Source: a virus. From it: a stretch of DNA of 64,000 bases. A program made the translations under genes and the position numbers. The DNA lies in the IMG/VR virus record IMGVR_UViG_3300018080_000009, positions 40,015-104,014 of that record. One strand, written 5' to 3'. Below, piece by piece: positions 7,578 to 17,221 of the stretch. Position 1 is the first letter of the stretch; each line of letters starts with the position of its first letter. The notes beneath the pieces are model-generated. The model was not told the origin of the DNA and searched no databases. It saw only the letters and a list, made by a program, of their open reading frames with translations.

Positions 7578-8824
7578 TGGACTTGGAACGAGCACTGATC
7601 TCTAAAGTTCTTTTTGATAAATGTTATTCAGATGCAGTTGACGAACATATTGTAGAGGAATTGTTCGTAGAACATAGGGAAGTATGGAAATGGGTAGTTG
7701 AAGAATACAAGAAACATGGAGATGAACCTCCGGTAGACTTCCTAGAAGAAAGATGGCCCCAATTTGAATTTGGTATGTCAGAAGGTTCAGTTCCTTTTCT
7801 AGTGGAGGAATTGAAGAAGAGACGTGTTAAAAGTCTTATTATTGACAGTATTCGTAAGCAAGGTGATTTGATAAAGGCTAAAGACCCGATGGCTGCCCTT
7901 GATGAAGTCAGGACTTTGCTTATCAAAGCCGATATGGAGACCAGACCATCGAGAGATGTAAATTTGACTGAGAATCCCCTTGATAGAAGGAAGAAGTATG
8001 ATGAGATAGTCAATGCTGGTGGTGTTACGGGAATGCCTTCACCGTGGCCGCCTTTAGACGAAGAGACGCAAGGATTTCACCCGGAAGACTTGATTATGTT
8101 TGCTGGTAGAGCTGGAGTTGGTAAGACATTTACAGAAATGGTTCTTGCCAGGTATCATTGGTCTTTAGGATATGTACCTCTTGTGTTTTCTCGTGAGATG
8201 GCAGTTTGGCAAATTATTCGTAGAATTGATGCGATAAATGCAGAACTGCCTTACAAGAGATTTAGAGGAGGCCAGCTATCTTCAGATGAGCTTGAGAGAT
8301 GGATGCAGGCCCTGAAAGATATGGAAGGAGGTACTCCATTCTGGGTCAGTGGAGATGATGATGTTTTAGGGGTATCGGGAATTGAGGCCAAGATAAAGAA
8401 ATACCGTCCACATGGTGTGTACATTGATGGAGCTTACTTAATTGGTGACGAACGAGGAGCCAAGGCGGTTTGGGAGAAGTTTCTAAATGTCTGTTGGGAT
8501 TTGAAGAAATTGGCCCGTCGAGTAAAGCTACCGATATTTGTTACTCATCAATTTAATTTATCGGGTTTAGGTGAGAAGGGAACGGCAGACACCATGAAAT
8601 TTGGTGATGTCAAGATGTGGTTCGATTTAATGATAGGTCAGTACCAAGATGAGAGCATGAAATTGAATAAGGAAATGCTCTTCAAGATTATAAAACAGAG
8701 AGAGGGTGACGAGGTTCAGTGGGTATCTGAATGGGACTTAGACAGGATGTGTTTTGGCCATAAGAAATCAGGGCATGATGACATCCCAGATGAAGCAGAA
8801 GAAGATCCGGCAGTAAGATATTAG
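7577..8824 (+). CDS. DnaB-like replicative DNA helicase
   Basis: 415 residues. An N-terminal alpha-helical domain precedes a RecA-like motor with Walker A AGRAGVGKT (about 176-184), Walker B VYIDGAYLI and a C-terminal THQFNLSG motif. It would unwind DNA at the fork as a hexamer. The ATG overlapping the previous stop is preferred over a TTG seven codons earlier. Next come two small genes and the primase, so helicase, primase and loader share one unit. Confidence 0.85.
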   Translation: MDLERALISKVLFDKCYSDAVDEHIVEELFVEHREVWKWVVEEYKKHGDEPPVDFLEERWPQFEFGMSEGSVPFLVEELKKRRVKSLIIDSIRKQGDLIKAKDPMAALDEVRTLLIKADMETRPSRDVNLTENPLDRRKKYDEIVNAGGVTGMPSPWPPLDEETQGFHPEDLIMFAGRAGVGKTFTEMVLARYHWSLGYVPLVFSREMAVWQIIRRIDAINAELPYKRFRGGQLSSDELERWMQALKDMEGGTPFWVSGDDDVLGVSGIEAKIKKYRPHGVYIDGAYLIGDERGAKAVWEKFLNVCWDLKKLARRVKLPIFVTHQFNLSGLGEKGTADTMKFGDVKMWFDLMIGQYQDESMKLNKEMLFKIIKQREGDEVQWVSEWDLDRMCFGHKKSGHDDIPDEAEEDPAVRY

Positions 8825-8832
8825 GAGGAGCT

Positions 8833-9102
8833 ATGGGACGTGTGATAGATAAACGGTTAGAGTATTTGTCGAGAATAGGTCCGGCCGAGGTAAAGAGATC
8901 TCAAATTCTAGAGATAGGCATGTATGATCCTGTTGTAGACGAGGCTTTAAGTGTGTGGAGAAGAGGAAGTGCAACATGGGATCAAGTCATGTCTTGGTTA
9001 GTTTTGGTGATTACTAGGGAAAATACTGTTTTGTCAGACAGGTTGTTGAGGGCATTGAAGATGGTTAATGAAGATCAGTATAAAGAAATCATGGGTGAGT
9101 GA
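8833..9102 (+). CDS. Hypothetical protein between helicase and primase
   Basis: 89 residues, mainly helical, with AGGAGG before the start. No domain recognised. The stop overlaps the next ATG (TGATG). Confidence 0.6.
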   Translation: MGRVIDKRLEYLSRIGPAEVKRSQILEIGMYDPVVDEALSVWRRGSATWDQVMSWLVLVITRENTVLSDRLLRALKMVNEDQYKEIMGE

Positions 9103-9341
9103 TGGCTAAGTATGTAGAAGTAGAAGAAAAAGATCTGCAGATTCTCATAGAGTGTATCGAGTATGTGATAACTCGATATGAAAATGATGATCCAGAGATG
9201 TGTGAATATCTCAAGGAACAGTTAAGTGAAGTCTTGCGGCATGTCGATAATGAGACTCGTGGAGGTAAAGTTGCTTCAGAGATCGATGTGGTTCTAGGTG
9301 TTATTGGAGGACATGTAGATGGAGAAGGAGAACGTGATTGA
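9102..9341 (+). CDS. Hypothetical acidic protein
   Basis: 79 residues, strongly acidic (YVEVEEKDLQILIECIEYV), no Cys cluster or membrane segment. The ATG overlapping the upstream stop is chosen over an adjacent GTG. The gene overlaps the primase start. Confidence 0.55.
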   Translation: MAKYVEVEEKDLQILIECIEYVITRYENDDPEMCEYLKEQLSEVLRHVDNETRGGKVASEIDVVLGVIGGHVDGEGERD

Positions 9342-10290
9342 GGTTCTCAGACGTTTAGGCGTGTCTAATATCCAAGTTCATTCGAAAAATATTCAGTGTT
9401 CATGTTTCTTGGCTAGGTGGAAGGCCGGACACGATTCCAATGCTTCTGGGAATAAGTCTTCAATGGGTATATCTATATCGGAAGGTGATGTGTCAGTAGT
9501 ACATTGTTTTAGTTGTGGCTTTAGTGGGACTTTGCTCCATGCAATTACTATGTATGGAGCTTATTCTGGTGAAGACATTAAGGAATTGGCCAAGTATGTA
9601 GTCTCTTTGGAAAAGGGAGACATTGATGCAGTACTTGATAAGATAGATCGATTAGAGGAGGAGAAGAAAATTCAGATAGAGGTATTAGATGAGTCATTTT
9701 TAGATGATTGGCCTCCGATGGCTCATAAGTACTTAGTGAATAGGGGTATTTCAGTAGAAACCCAAAAAGCATGGGGTTCTAGATGGGATACTAATCAGAA
9801 GAGAGTAGTCATTCCAGTAAGGCTGTATGATGGTGCTCTTATTGGGGCCGTAGGACGACAAGTAGTGAAAAGAGGGCCGAAATATTGGAATTATGGGAAC
9901 TTCAAAAAGGCTCAAGTATTGTTTGGAGAGCATTTGGCTAGGAAAGGGGATCCCTTAGTCATAGTAGAAGGGCCTCTGGATGCCGTTACAGTGTGGCAAA
10001 GCTTGAGAGGAACTGAGTATAGCGTTGTAGGTTTGATGGGGTCTGAGGCTTCACGAGTGCAGGTTCAGCGTATAATGGACCTGACTGATGAGGCTCTGCT
10101 GTTTTTTGATAATGATCCAGCAGGGATTACGGGTACGAGGAAGCTGTCTAAGGTCTTGGAGAAGAGAATAGATGTACGATATGTAAGATATGGTCGGGAT
10201 GAATATTCAGCAGATCCGGCCTCGCTGATTTTGTCAGGATGTAGTATTATAGACCGATTAAAACAGGCTTCTGTTGTGGTATGGAGGTGA
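9319..10290 (+). CDS. DnaG-like DNA primase
   Basis: 323 residues. An N-terminal CHC2-type zinc finger is visible as C27, C29, H38 and C63xxC66 (HCFSCGF). The Toprim catalytic core has VEGPLDAV (about 215-222) and FDNDPAG, the acidic metal-binding motifs. It would make RNA primers for the adjacent DnaB-like helicase and family A polymerase. Shorter than cellular DnaG because the helicase-binding C-terminal domain is absent, as usual in phages. Confidence 0.85.
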   Translation: MEKENVIEVLRRLGVSNIQVHSKNIQCSCFLARWKAGHDSNASGNKSSMGISISEGDVSVVHCFSCGFSGTLLHAITMYGAYSGEDIKELAKYVVSLEKGDIDAVLDKIDRLEEEKKIQIEVLDESFLDDWPPMAHKYLVNRGISVETQKAWGSRWDTNQKRVVIPVRLYDGALIGAVGRQVVKRGPKYWNYGNFKKAQVLFGEHLARKGDPLVIVEGPLDAVTVWQSLRGTEYSVVGLMGSEASRVQVQRIMDLTDEALLFFDNDPAGITGTRKLSKVLEKRIDVRYVRYGRDEYSADPASLILSGCSIIDRLKQASVVVWR

Positions 10291-10294
10291 AATT

Positions 10295-11278
10295 ATGAAA
10301 GTACCAACTGTCTTGATGATCTTGACTGTGCTGTTGCTTTGTCTAGCAGCATATACAGCCTGGGGTGAAGGTAGGAGGAAGACTATGATTGATCTGGTCT
10401 TCGATGGAGCTCAGATTGAGTCAAGGGAAAAAGCCAAAGAGGAGGTAAAAGACGTAGACATCAGATCTATAGTGGATCTCGAAAATTTATGGTCAAAAGA
10501 TGATGGGGATACAGATCTTTGGATACGATTTGTTAGAGGGATTTTGAGATCCCGTCAGAAGGAGAGGATAAACGGAACAAAGTACATTGATTGGGAAGCG
10601 TGTGGAGAGGACATTCCAGATGAAGAGCTATACGATAGAGCTACCACATGGGCATTGTCCATAGTGACTTCTTTAAAGGAAGTTGAGGAGCAGTTTGGAG
10701 TAAAGATTAATCCTTGGGGAGCATTTGCAACTACGGCCAATGAAGGTGGATTTAATGAATGTAGTTTGAACTATGCAGCCAGAAAATGGGCTTCTCAGCA
10801 TGTAGGCCGAGAATTAATTGAGGAAACGTGGAAGGGAAAAACGGTAAAAAGAAAGGTCAATAAGAAAGTAGTAGAGAGATTTCGATTGACCTATGACCGA
10901 GATACAGTCTGGAAGATTATCAATCATGAGGATTATGCGGATGCTTATGTTTGGATAACGACTAAAGGCAATATCAGAAAAAAGGTCTATCTGAAGAATA
11001 AGTTTGATGGTGGTCCGTATCAAATGAGGTTTTCAGTTAAGACAGTTTCGAGAGAGCAATTTGATTACCTGCTGTCGATACATCCTGGAGTATATTTGGG
11101 TTTGAAGGAGATGGCCCGTAGAGCAGCAGAAGCTCAGAGATGGCATAGATTAGATGATCCTCATGCAAGACCGTGGGCTATGTGGCCAGGATATAAGTCA
11201 CCAGCAATAAGTCATAGGTATGACAGAAAAATCAGAAGTGTAGCAAGATGGCTTGGTGCCAGAAAAAATGAGATCTAG
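10295..11278 (+). CDS. Signal-anchored protein, possible lytic transglycosylase-like
   Basis: 327 residues starting with a signal anchor (VPTVLMILTVLLLCLAAYTA, residues 3-22), so the rest is probably periplasmic. A central segment, WGAFATTANEGGFNECSL, followed further on by GGPYQMRF, resembles the Glu-containing core of lysozyme/SLT-like domains, but the match is weak. The ATG behind GGAGGTGA is chosen over an upstream TTG. It ends the operon before a new promoter. Confidence 0.5.
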   Translation: MKVPTVLMILTVLLLCLAAYTAWGEGRRKTMIDLVFDGAQIESREKAKEEVKDVDIRSIVDLENLWSKDDGDTDLWIRFVRGILRSRQKERINGTKYIDWEACGEDIPDEELYDRATTWALSIVTSLKEVEEQFGVKINPWGAFATTANEGGFNECSLNYAARKWASQHVGRELIEETWKGKTVKRKVNKKVVERFRLTYDRDTVWKIINHEDYADAYVWITTKGNIRKKVYLKNKFDGGPYQMRFSVKTVSREQFDYLLSIHPGVYLGLKEMARRAAEAQRWHRLDDPHARPWAMWPGYKSPAISHRYDRKIRSVARWLGARKNEI

Positions 11279-11289
11279 AATAACCTTGC

Positions 11290-11318
11290 TTGACAAAACT
11301 CTTTAGATCTATTACCTT
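11290..11318 (+). promoter_or_regulatory. Sigma-70-type promoter, TTGACAAAAC family
   Basis: TTGACA and TACCTT are 17 bases apart. It lies about 60 bases upstream of the SSB gene and would drive SSB, polymerase and recombination genes. Confidence 0.7.
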
Positions 11319-11378
11319 TGATGTATCCCTAGTATACTATTGTAGGGACAAGAAGCGGAATACCCGCAGGAGGAAACA

Positions 11379-12092
11379 ATGCCTGATTGGTGTAACACAG
11401 GAAAAGATGGAGAAGCAGCTTTAGAAGAGGCACAGAAGAAGGCCGCAGCAGCTAGAGAAGGTCTCTTGAGGAGACTATATCTACCAGCAGATGCGTCATG
11501 CTACATAACCATGTTGGATGATCTAGTATCACCGTATGATTATGAAATGCCTTTTACATTTTGGGAGCATCAGCTTTACCGAAATGGTAGTTGGAAGAAT
11601 TGGTATACTTGTATTCAGGGAATGAAACATCCTGATACAGGTAAGTCGATGTCATGCCCATTGTGTGAGAGTGGTGACAAGCCTGCTTTTATGGCAGCTT
11701 ACACGGTGATTGATCATTCCAAGTGGTCGGATAAGCAGGGCAATGAACATGAGCATGAGGTGAAGTTGTTTGTTGCCAAGTCTGCTGTACAGAAAATACT
11801 CCTTCGTAGAAAAGAGAAGTTTGGGGCTTGGAAGGGTTGGTATGGGGAAGTTATGAGATTAAGTTCAGATTCTCCCAATACTGGAGATCAATTTGAGTGG
11901 GAAAAGCAATTGAAACCTGCTGATCTCAAGAAATTGACCGGGGGTAAGTTCAAAGACTTTCCAGAACCTCCAAATTACATCGATGTTTTTGCTCCGAAGA
12001 CTTTCGAAGAACTACAGAAGGTAGTCAGTGGTCAGCCAGAAGAAGATTTTGGTGATGGTGGAGAGGCTGACGACGATACGATTCGATACTAA
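11379..12092 (+). CDS. Single-stranded DNA-binding protein
   Basis: 237 residues. The core has a CxxC zinc motif (SCPLCESGDKP, about 90-100) and an OB-fold-like segment. The very acidic C-terminus (EEDFGDGGEADDDTIRY) is typical of SSBs that recruit replication partners. It sits directly upstream of the DNA polymerase, a common phage order. Layout resembles gp32-type SSBs; direct homology was not tested. Confidence 0.7.
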   Translation: MPDWCNTGKDGEAALEEAQKKAAAAREGLLRRLYLPADASCYITMLDDLVSPYDYEMPFTFWEHQLYRNGSWKNWYTCIQGMKHPDTGKSMSCPLCESGDKPAFMAAYTVIDHSKWSDKQGNEHEHEVKLFVAKSAVQKILLRRKEKFGAWKGWYGEVMRLSSDSPNTGDQFEWEKQLKPADLKKLTGGKFKDFPEPPNYIDVFAPKTFEELQKVVSGQPEEDFGDGGEADDDTIRY

Positions 12093-12105
12093 GTAAGGAG
12101 AAATA

Positions 12106-13953
12106 GTGTCCGATTTTGTACTCAAGAAGGAAGAGTTGCGTCCTTTGATTGAGAGAGTAGTCAATTCACAAGAATTGGGACTTGATTATGAAACGACTTC
12201 TGTTCATCCGAGTGAAGAAGCTCCGAAGCATCATGACAAATTGATGGCCACGGGGTTTGGTGTAGCTTTTTCTGATGGGTACAGAAAATATGTTCCGATG
12301 ATGCATGTTGATAGTGAGTGTTTCACTAGGGAGGAAGTAGATTCACTGTTGAGAGCAATTCTGATGGATAAAGATAAGCAAGTTTGGGCACATAATGCCA
12401 AATTTGAGCAGATGGTATCGAGATCCCTTGGATATGATTCAGAAGCAGCGTGGAGATGTTCCATGCTTCTGCAATTTGGTGTTGGGTGGAAGCTTCCTGG
12501 CAATGATGGATTGAAATTGAAGTCTGCTGTAAAGCATTATCTGAATCATGACATGAAATTGTTGAAGGATGTGATTCCTCTAGGTCTCAGGGCTCATGAT
12601 ATTCCAGCTAGAAATATTGCTGACTATTGTAGCGATGATGCTTTTCAGTGTTTGAGATTAGGCCATAAGGCTATGGAACGTGCAGAAGAATTGAATGTAG
12701 TAAAGCCATTTATTGATCTAGAGTGTGCGTTTACTCCAGTTCTTGTTCATATGTTGGAAGTCGGAATAGGTTTGGATCAGTCTATGTTGGATGAGATGCA
12801 TATTAGACTGAAGACTAGAGTAGATGAGATTTCAGAACTGTTTCTTCAGTTGACTGGTGCTGAAGTTGGTTCGAACAAACAGGTTTCTAAGAGATTGTAT
12901 GAGGAGTTGAAATGGTGGCCGAGTCATGGGTTCAAAAAGGGTAAAGGTGGTTGTTACAGTGTAGATGTAGGTCATAGGGAGAAAGTTAGAAAATGGTTAA
13001 GGCCAGGAGATGGTCTAGCAGCTATGGATCTCAAGGATGAGCATGCAGAGCTTTCTAAATTGGTTTCGACTTTTACTGGCAAATTGAATGGACATGCTCT
13101 GAAATATGATGATGGAAGAATAAGAACAGATATTCGTCAAGTTGGTGGTGACACAGGAAGAATGTCATCATCGAATCCGAATCTTCAGCAGATACCCAGT
13201 CATGGTTTAGGATTTGAAGTTCGTAGAGCATTTGTTTCAGAAGAAGGGTGGACGATAATAGATGCTGATTATTCTCAGATGGAATTGGTGTTGATGGGGC
13301 ATCTCTCTAGGGATGAGAATTTACTCAAGGCATATCGTGAAGGGTTAGATCTTCACCAGATGACAGCAGATGCTTGTGGAGTAGCCAGACCAGCAGGAAA
13401 AGTCATAAATCTTGGTTTGATTTATGAGATGGGTCCACGGACTTTAGCCCAGAATTTGAAAGTATCTTCTTTTGAGGGGAAGAGAATATGGACTGCGTGG
13501 CATGCAAAATATCCAAGGGTAAGGCAGTACTGTAATAGGATGCACGCATATGCCAGGAAGCATGGCTTTGTTAGGACTATTACAGGAAGGATACGGATGA
13601 TTCCGCAAATTGATTCTAATGTTCCAGCAATACGAGCATATGGTGAGAGACAAGCTAGCAATAGTCCAGACCAAGGTTCAGGAGTAGACATTTTGAAATT
13701 GGCTATGAGAAATCTATATCGTGAATGGAAAGAACGAGGAGTTCTATTCGATTATTGGACTGGTGAAGGTAAGGTGAAGATACCGTTGTCAGTACATGAT
13801 GAGATTCTTCTAGAAGCAAGAGATGATTTCAAAGAAGAAGCCAAAGCAGATCTCAAACGTCATATGGAGAATGTTGTTGAGTTAAGGGCTCCTTTAACAG
13901 CTGAAGTAGGAGAGGGTCCGAATTGGGCATTTGCGAAGGAGATAGCAGCCTAG
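12106..13953 (+). CDS. Family A DNA polymerase with 3'-5' exonuclease domain
   Basis: 615 residues, GTG start behind AAGGAG. The exonuclease domain has LDYETT (about 26-31), HNAKFEQ and a YCSDDAF motif. Polymerase motifs are GDTGRMSSSNPNLQQIP, motif A DADYSQMEL (about 386-394), motif B RPAGKVINLGLIY (about 428-440) and motif C VHDEI (about 564-568). The residue equivalent to E. coli Pol I Phe762 is Leu436, and the usual YG after motif B is YE. There is no 5' nuclease domain. This is the main replicative polymerase of the phage. Confidence 0.93.
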   Translation: MSDFVLKKEELRPLIERVVNSQELGLDYETTSVHPSEEAPKHHDKLMATGFGVAFSDGYRKYVPMMHVDSECFTREEVDSLLRAILMDKDKQVWAHNAKFEQMVSRSLGYDSEAAWRCSMLLQFGVGWKLPGNDGLKLKSAVKHYLNHDMKLLKDVIPLGLRAHDIPARNIADYCSDDAFQCLRLGHKAMERAEELNVVKPFIDLECAFTPVLVHMLEVGIGLDQSMLDEMHIRLKTRVDEISELFLQLTGAEVGSNKQVSKRLYEELKWWPSHGFKKGKGGCYSVDVGHREKVRKWLRPGDGLAAMDLKDEHAELSKLVSTFTGKLNGHALKYDDGRIRTDIRQVGGDTGRMSSSNPNLQQIPSHGLGFEVRRAFVSEEGWTIIDADYSQMELVLMGHLSRDENLLKAYREGLDLHQMTADACGVARPAGKVINLGLIYEMGPRTLAQNLKVSSFEGKRIWTAWHAKYPRVRQYCNRMHAYARKHGFVRTITGRIRMIPQIDSNVPAIRAYGERQASNSPDQGSGVDILKLAMRNLYREWKERGVLFDYWTGEGKVKIPLSVHDEILLEARDDFKEEAKADLKRHMENVVELRAPLTAEVGEGPNWAFAKEIAA

Positions 13954-13962
13954 GAGGTTTTG

Positions 13963-14166
13963 ATGGCCAAATGTAAGACATGTAAAGCACCAATAATTTG
14001 GGCAGTAACTGATAAAGGTAAGTCTATTCCTTTGGATATGAAGGGTGAGAAGAGATATGTATTGGTTCCAGCACAAGGTGATAGAGATCCAGTAGTTGAA
14101 TTGAGAACTACGTATGCAAGCCATTTTGTTACGTGTCCTGATGCCAAAGAACACAGGAAGAAATAA
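13963..14166 (+). CDS. Small zinc-ribbon protein
   Basis: 67 residues with an N-terminal CxxC (MAKCKTCKAPIIW) and a later HFVTCPDAKEH, a likely single zinc-binding unit. GGAGG precedes the ATG. Placed between polymerase and helicase; no specific role known. Confidence 0.6.
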   Translation: MAKCKTCKAPIIWAVTDKGKSIPLDMKGEKRYVLVPAQGDRDPVVELRTTYASHFVTCPDAKEHRKK

Positions 14167-14345
14167 TGAAGACTTGGTACAAAACAGGTAAGGAAGCTGA
14201 GGAGGAGTTATGGTCTCTTATAGCCAAAAGATTGAAGCGACAGCAGGAGTATTGGAATATGCTGGAAGATTCTGCCTATAGTTGTCCACCGCAAGGCTAC
14301 GATGATTTAGATATTGATGATGATTATTGGTATGGGAGTTTATAG
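14166..14345 (+). CDS. Small acidic protein (59 aa)
   Basis: The ATG overlaps the previous stop (TAATG) and the frame runs to a TAG directly before the helicase ATG, so it fills the gap exactly. Helical N-terminal half, then an acidic aromatic end (DLDIDDDYWYGSL). Unknown function. Confidence 0.5.
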   Translation: MKTWYKTGKEAEEELWSLIAKRLKRQQEYWNMLEDSAYSCPPQGYDDLDIDDDYWYGSL

Positions 14346-15677
14346 ATGGTTTGGACTCTAGATAGTACGTTGAATGTACCAGAATCTTTTATGACTCCCG
14401 ATCTGTTGGAGAAGTTTCAAATAGGTAGGGGAAAAGACAAGGTACTTTTGTACGATCACGATGAAGAAAGGGAAGAATATAGACTTGCAAGAGCAAGGGG
14501 ACTGAGTGTTTTAGGGCATTTTGGATATGAAAATAGGAGTACTTTGGGAAGGGATATTCAGTCGAGCTCTAGCTTCAGTCCAAGAACTGGCCAAGAAGAT
14601 TCTGTTAATGGGATATTGAGGAGTGTCCATGAATATGGAGGAGGAATCTTAGTTGCTCCTTGTGGTCAGGGTAAGACAGTAATTCTTGCCGAGACGATAC
14701 TTCGTATAGGCAAAGCAGCTTGTATCCTAGTCCATAAGAATTTCTTAGCACAGCAATGGGAAGAAGCTTTCAAGATGCTTGATTCAGGGGTGCGTGTAGG
14801 AAGATTACAAGGGGATAGATGTGATACTGGTGAGACGCATGATGTAGTAGTAGCTATGGTACAGAGTTTGACATCTTCCGCACGAGAATATCCTGACGAG
14901 CATTTCAAGTCATTTGGTGTACTGGGATTAGATGAGGTGCACAGATATGGAGCAGATGTATGGAAAACAGCTATAGTTAAGTATCCCTCTAAATTGAGAA
15001 TAGGTCTGACAGCTACTCCACGTAGGTCAGATGGGATGTGGGATATGATGGAAGCCCATATTGGTCCAATACTTCACACGATGCAGGGGGAGAAGATGTC
15101 TCTCAAGATCTATATGGTGTCTACAGACGCTTGGGTAGATCCGAAGAAGTACAATCATAAATGGCTTGATGATCATGGTAAGAGAGCTAAGTTGATAACT
15201 GCTCTGTCTGAGTTACGTGGAAGGAATAAAGTTCTTATAAGAAATATTCGTAGAGCTTGGGATGCTGCTAGAAAGATCTTGGTGATTTCTGAAAGAAGAA
15301 AACACTTAGATACTTTATGCAAAGGACTATTGGATACAGGAGTACCCGAATCAGATATAGGGTTTTATGTAGGTGGTATGAAACAAAAAGCTTTAGATGA
15401 TGCTGCAATGAAAGATGTCATATTCAGTACTTACCAGATGGTGAAGGAAGGTCTTGACATTCCAGCTTTAGATACTCTGATGATGGCTACGCCTCAGTAC
15501 TCGATACAGCAATCTATTGGAAGACTTCTTAGAAAATACGAAGGCAAGTCTGATCTAGTTGTTTTAGATTTAGTAGACAAAGAAATTGGTATGTTTCTAG
15601 GCATGTCGAAGGGAAGAAGGAAACAATACAGAAGTTTGGGATATGATGTGGCCATAAATGACAACATAAAGAAATAG
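14346..15677 (+). CDS. SF2 DNA/RNA helicase (UvsW/XPB-like)
   Basis: 443 residues with superfamily 2 motifs: Q-like PRTGQEDSV, motif I APCGQGKT (about 104-111), motif II LDEVHRYG, motif III LTATPRR and motif VI QSIGRLLR. UvsW-type helicases drive branch migration and rescue stalled forks. Context (polymerase upstream, RecA downstream) supports a recombination-dependent replication role. Confidence 0.88.
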   Translation: MVWTLDSTLNVPESFMTPDLLEKFQIGRGKDKVLLYDHDEEREEYRLARARGLSVLGHFGYENRSTLGRDIQSSSSFSPRTGQEDSVNGILRSVHEYGGGILVAPCGQGKTVILAETILRIGKAACILVHKNFLAQQWEEAFKMLDSGVRVGRLQGDRCDTGETHDVVVAMVQSLTSSAREYPDEHFKSFGVLGLDEVHRYGADVWKTAIVKYPSKLRIGLTATPRRSDGMWDMMEAHIGPILHTMQGEKMSLKIYMVSTDAWVDPKKYNHKWLDDHGKRAKLITALSELRGRNKVLIRNIRRAWDAARKILVISERRKHLDTLCKGLLDTGVPESDIGFYVGGMKQKALDDAAMKDVIFSTYQMVKEGLDIPALDTLMMATPQYSIQQSIGRLLRKYEGKSDLVVLDLVDKEIGMFLGMSKGRRKQYRSLGYDVAINDNIKK

Positions 15678-15686
15678 GAGAAAGAC

Positions 15687-16316
15687 ATGTCAGAAAAATC
15701 AATGGTGTTGATGAGTGCCGAGAATCTAGTTGATTCGGATTTGATACTAAGGACTCCACCGGAAGAAATGTTGGAGTCTGATGTGATTGCGGTATGGAGT
15801 TTTTTAGACCTGGTTGAGAAGGAGATGGTCAAGAAGAGGAAGGTAAAGCTTCGTGATCATCTGATGAAATTGGCAGAAGAGAAGGGTACTGTAAACAAGA
15901 ATGGATCTTTTGTCTGGAAATCAAAGGATTCAGATGCCAAGGTTACGAAGCAGCGTAGAGAAGCCAAGCCTTCTTTAGATGCAGACAAATTTGTAGAGAG
16001 ATTCGAAGATATACCAGGGGTTTGTGGGAAGGCTTTGCGTCGCCAAGTATTCCTTACGGAGAGGGATTACCGCCTTTTGATAGATTTGTTTAATACTTTG
16101 ATTTCTGAAGATCCCGAGGATGTCTTTGTTTCAAGTCTGTTGGAGAAAGTCAAAGATGCTTCGATTACTGTAGATGAAGATGTAGTCGAGGGAATGGTGA
16201 AACTCGGTATGATTGATCTAGAAGATCTTAGGGAGATAAGTACTCCAGGGAAAGTGTCATGGGCTTTGACTGTTAAGAAGCCTTCAGAAATCGAGGAATT
16301 AAAGAAGAGGATGTAG
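15687..16316 (+). CDS. Hypothetical protein
   Basis: 209 residues, largely helical and charged, strong AGGAGAAAGAC ribosome site. A middle segment (RFEDIPGVCGKALRRQV) is not recognised. Its place between SF2 helicase and RecA suggests a DNA-metabolism accessory role. Confidence 0.6.
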   Translation: MSEKSMVLMSAENLVDSDLILRTPPEEMLESDVIAVWSFLDLVEKEMVKKRKVKLRDHLMKLAEEKGTVNKNGSFVWKSKDSDAKVTKQRREAKPSLDADKFVERFEDIPGVCGKALRRQVFLTERDYRLLIDLFNTLISEDPEDVFVSSLLEKVKDASITVDEDVVEGMVKLGMIDLEDLREISTPGKVSWALTVKKPSEIEELKKRM

Positions 16317-16904
16317 ATGGCAAGGCCAAAGTTACCAGAAGATGAGAAAGCCGTAAGAGATCCGATCAAGCAGTCAGAATATAATCGGCAATACTACGAG
16401 AGAAACAAAGAGAGGATCCAGGCTAGGAAGAAGAAGCGGTACCATAATGATGCTGGTGTTAAGGAAGCCTATATCACTCGTGCAGTCGAGAGAAAACGAC
16501 GACTGTCTAAGGAAAAGGCTGCTCTAAAGAGAATGGGTAAGCTTCCTTTGAAACGGGAGTGGGCAGAATACAACGTCCAGCACAATGGGAGATGGTTTGT
16601 AGTTGAGATGACTACGGCTGGAATACTTGCCAGAATGTTTAGTAGATCTATTCAGACTCTACGTATTTGGGAGAGTCGATGCATACTTCCGAAATGCGTA
16701 TGGAGGTCTCCAGCAAGTGATCGATTGTATACTCGTCTTCAGGTAGAAGGTTTGATGAAGATCTACAAGGATCAGATCAGGAAATACGGCAAGCATATAG
16801 TAAATACCCGTATTGGAAGTACGGAATTCTCGTCCAGAGCCCATGAATTATGGGTCCAATATCCATTGGGGTTTGATCTATCGAAGGTCAGGAAAGAGGT
16901 TTAG
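16317..16904 (+). CDS. DNA-binding protein with MerR-like helix-turn-helix
   Basis: 195 residues. The N-terminus is very basic (YNRQYYERNKERIQARKKKR), a pattern seen in phage DNA-binding proteins. Residues about 98-145 (TTAGILARMFSRSIQTLRIW...YTRLQVEGLMKIY) match the MerR/HTH_17 winged helix. No effector domain follows. Possibly a regulator or an accessory protein of the recombination genes. Confidence 0.6.
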   Translation: MARPKLPEDEKAVRDPIKQSEYNRQYYERNKERIQARKKKRYHNDAGVKEAYITRAVERKRRLSKEKAALKRMGKLPLKREWAEYNVQHNGRWFVVEMTTAGILARMFSRSIQTLRIWESRCILPKCVWRSPASDRLYTRLQVEGLMKIYKDQIRKYGKHIVNTRIGSTEFSSRAHELWVQYPLGFDLSKVRKEV

Positions 16905-16908
16905 GGAC

Positions 16909-17220
16909 ATGGTAGAGAAAAAGAAAAAGGCTAAGATTTCAGGTCAAGGCAAGCTTTGGGTATCGAGGAGGTATCCCGATAAGTCTGAGGATAGTGAAGA
17001 ATACAAGCTTGGAGTTCGTGAGTTTGAAGTAGAGCCTGCTTATGTGAAAGCAGGATATGCTTTGACTTTGAATCTTGGGAACTACGAGAGTGCCAAATGT
17101 GAAGCTGGGGTTACGCTTCCCTGTTATGTTGAGGAGATCAAGGAAGCGTTTGATGAAGCATGGAGAATTGCTGAAGAGGAGATTCAGGAGCAAGTAGCCA
17201 AGGTACGTAAAGGAAAGTAG
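16909..17220 (+). CDS. Hypothetical conserved phage protein
   Basis: 103 residues starting at an ATG just after the previous stop with AGGGA upstream; the same frame continues upstream but only inside the preceding gene. Basic N-terminus, a beta-rich middle and a helical end (VEEIKEAFDEAWRIAEEEIQ). Unknown. Confidence 0.55.
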   Translation: MVEKKKKAKISGQGKLWVSRRYPDKSEDSEEYKLGVREFEVEPAYVKAGYALTLNLGNYESAKCEAGVTLPCYVEEIKEAFDEAWRIAEEEIQEQVAKVRKGK

Positions 17221-17221
17221 T

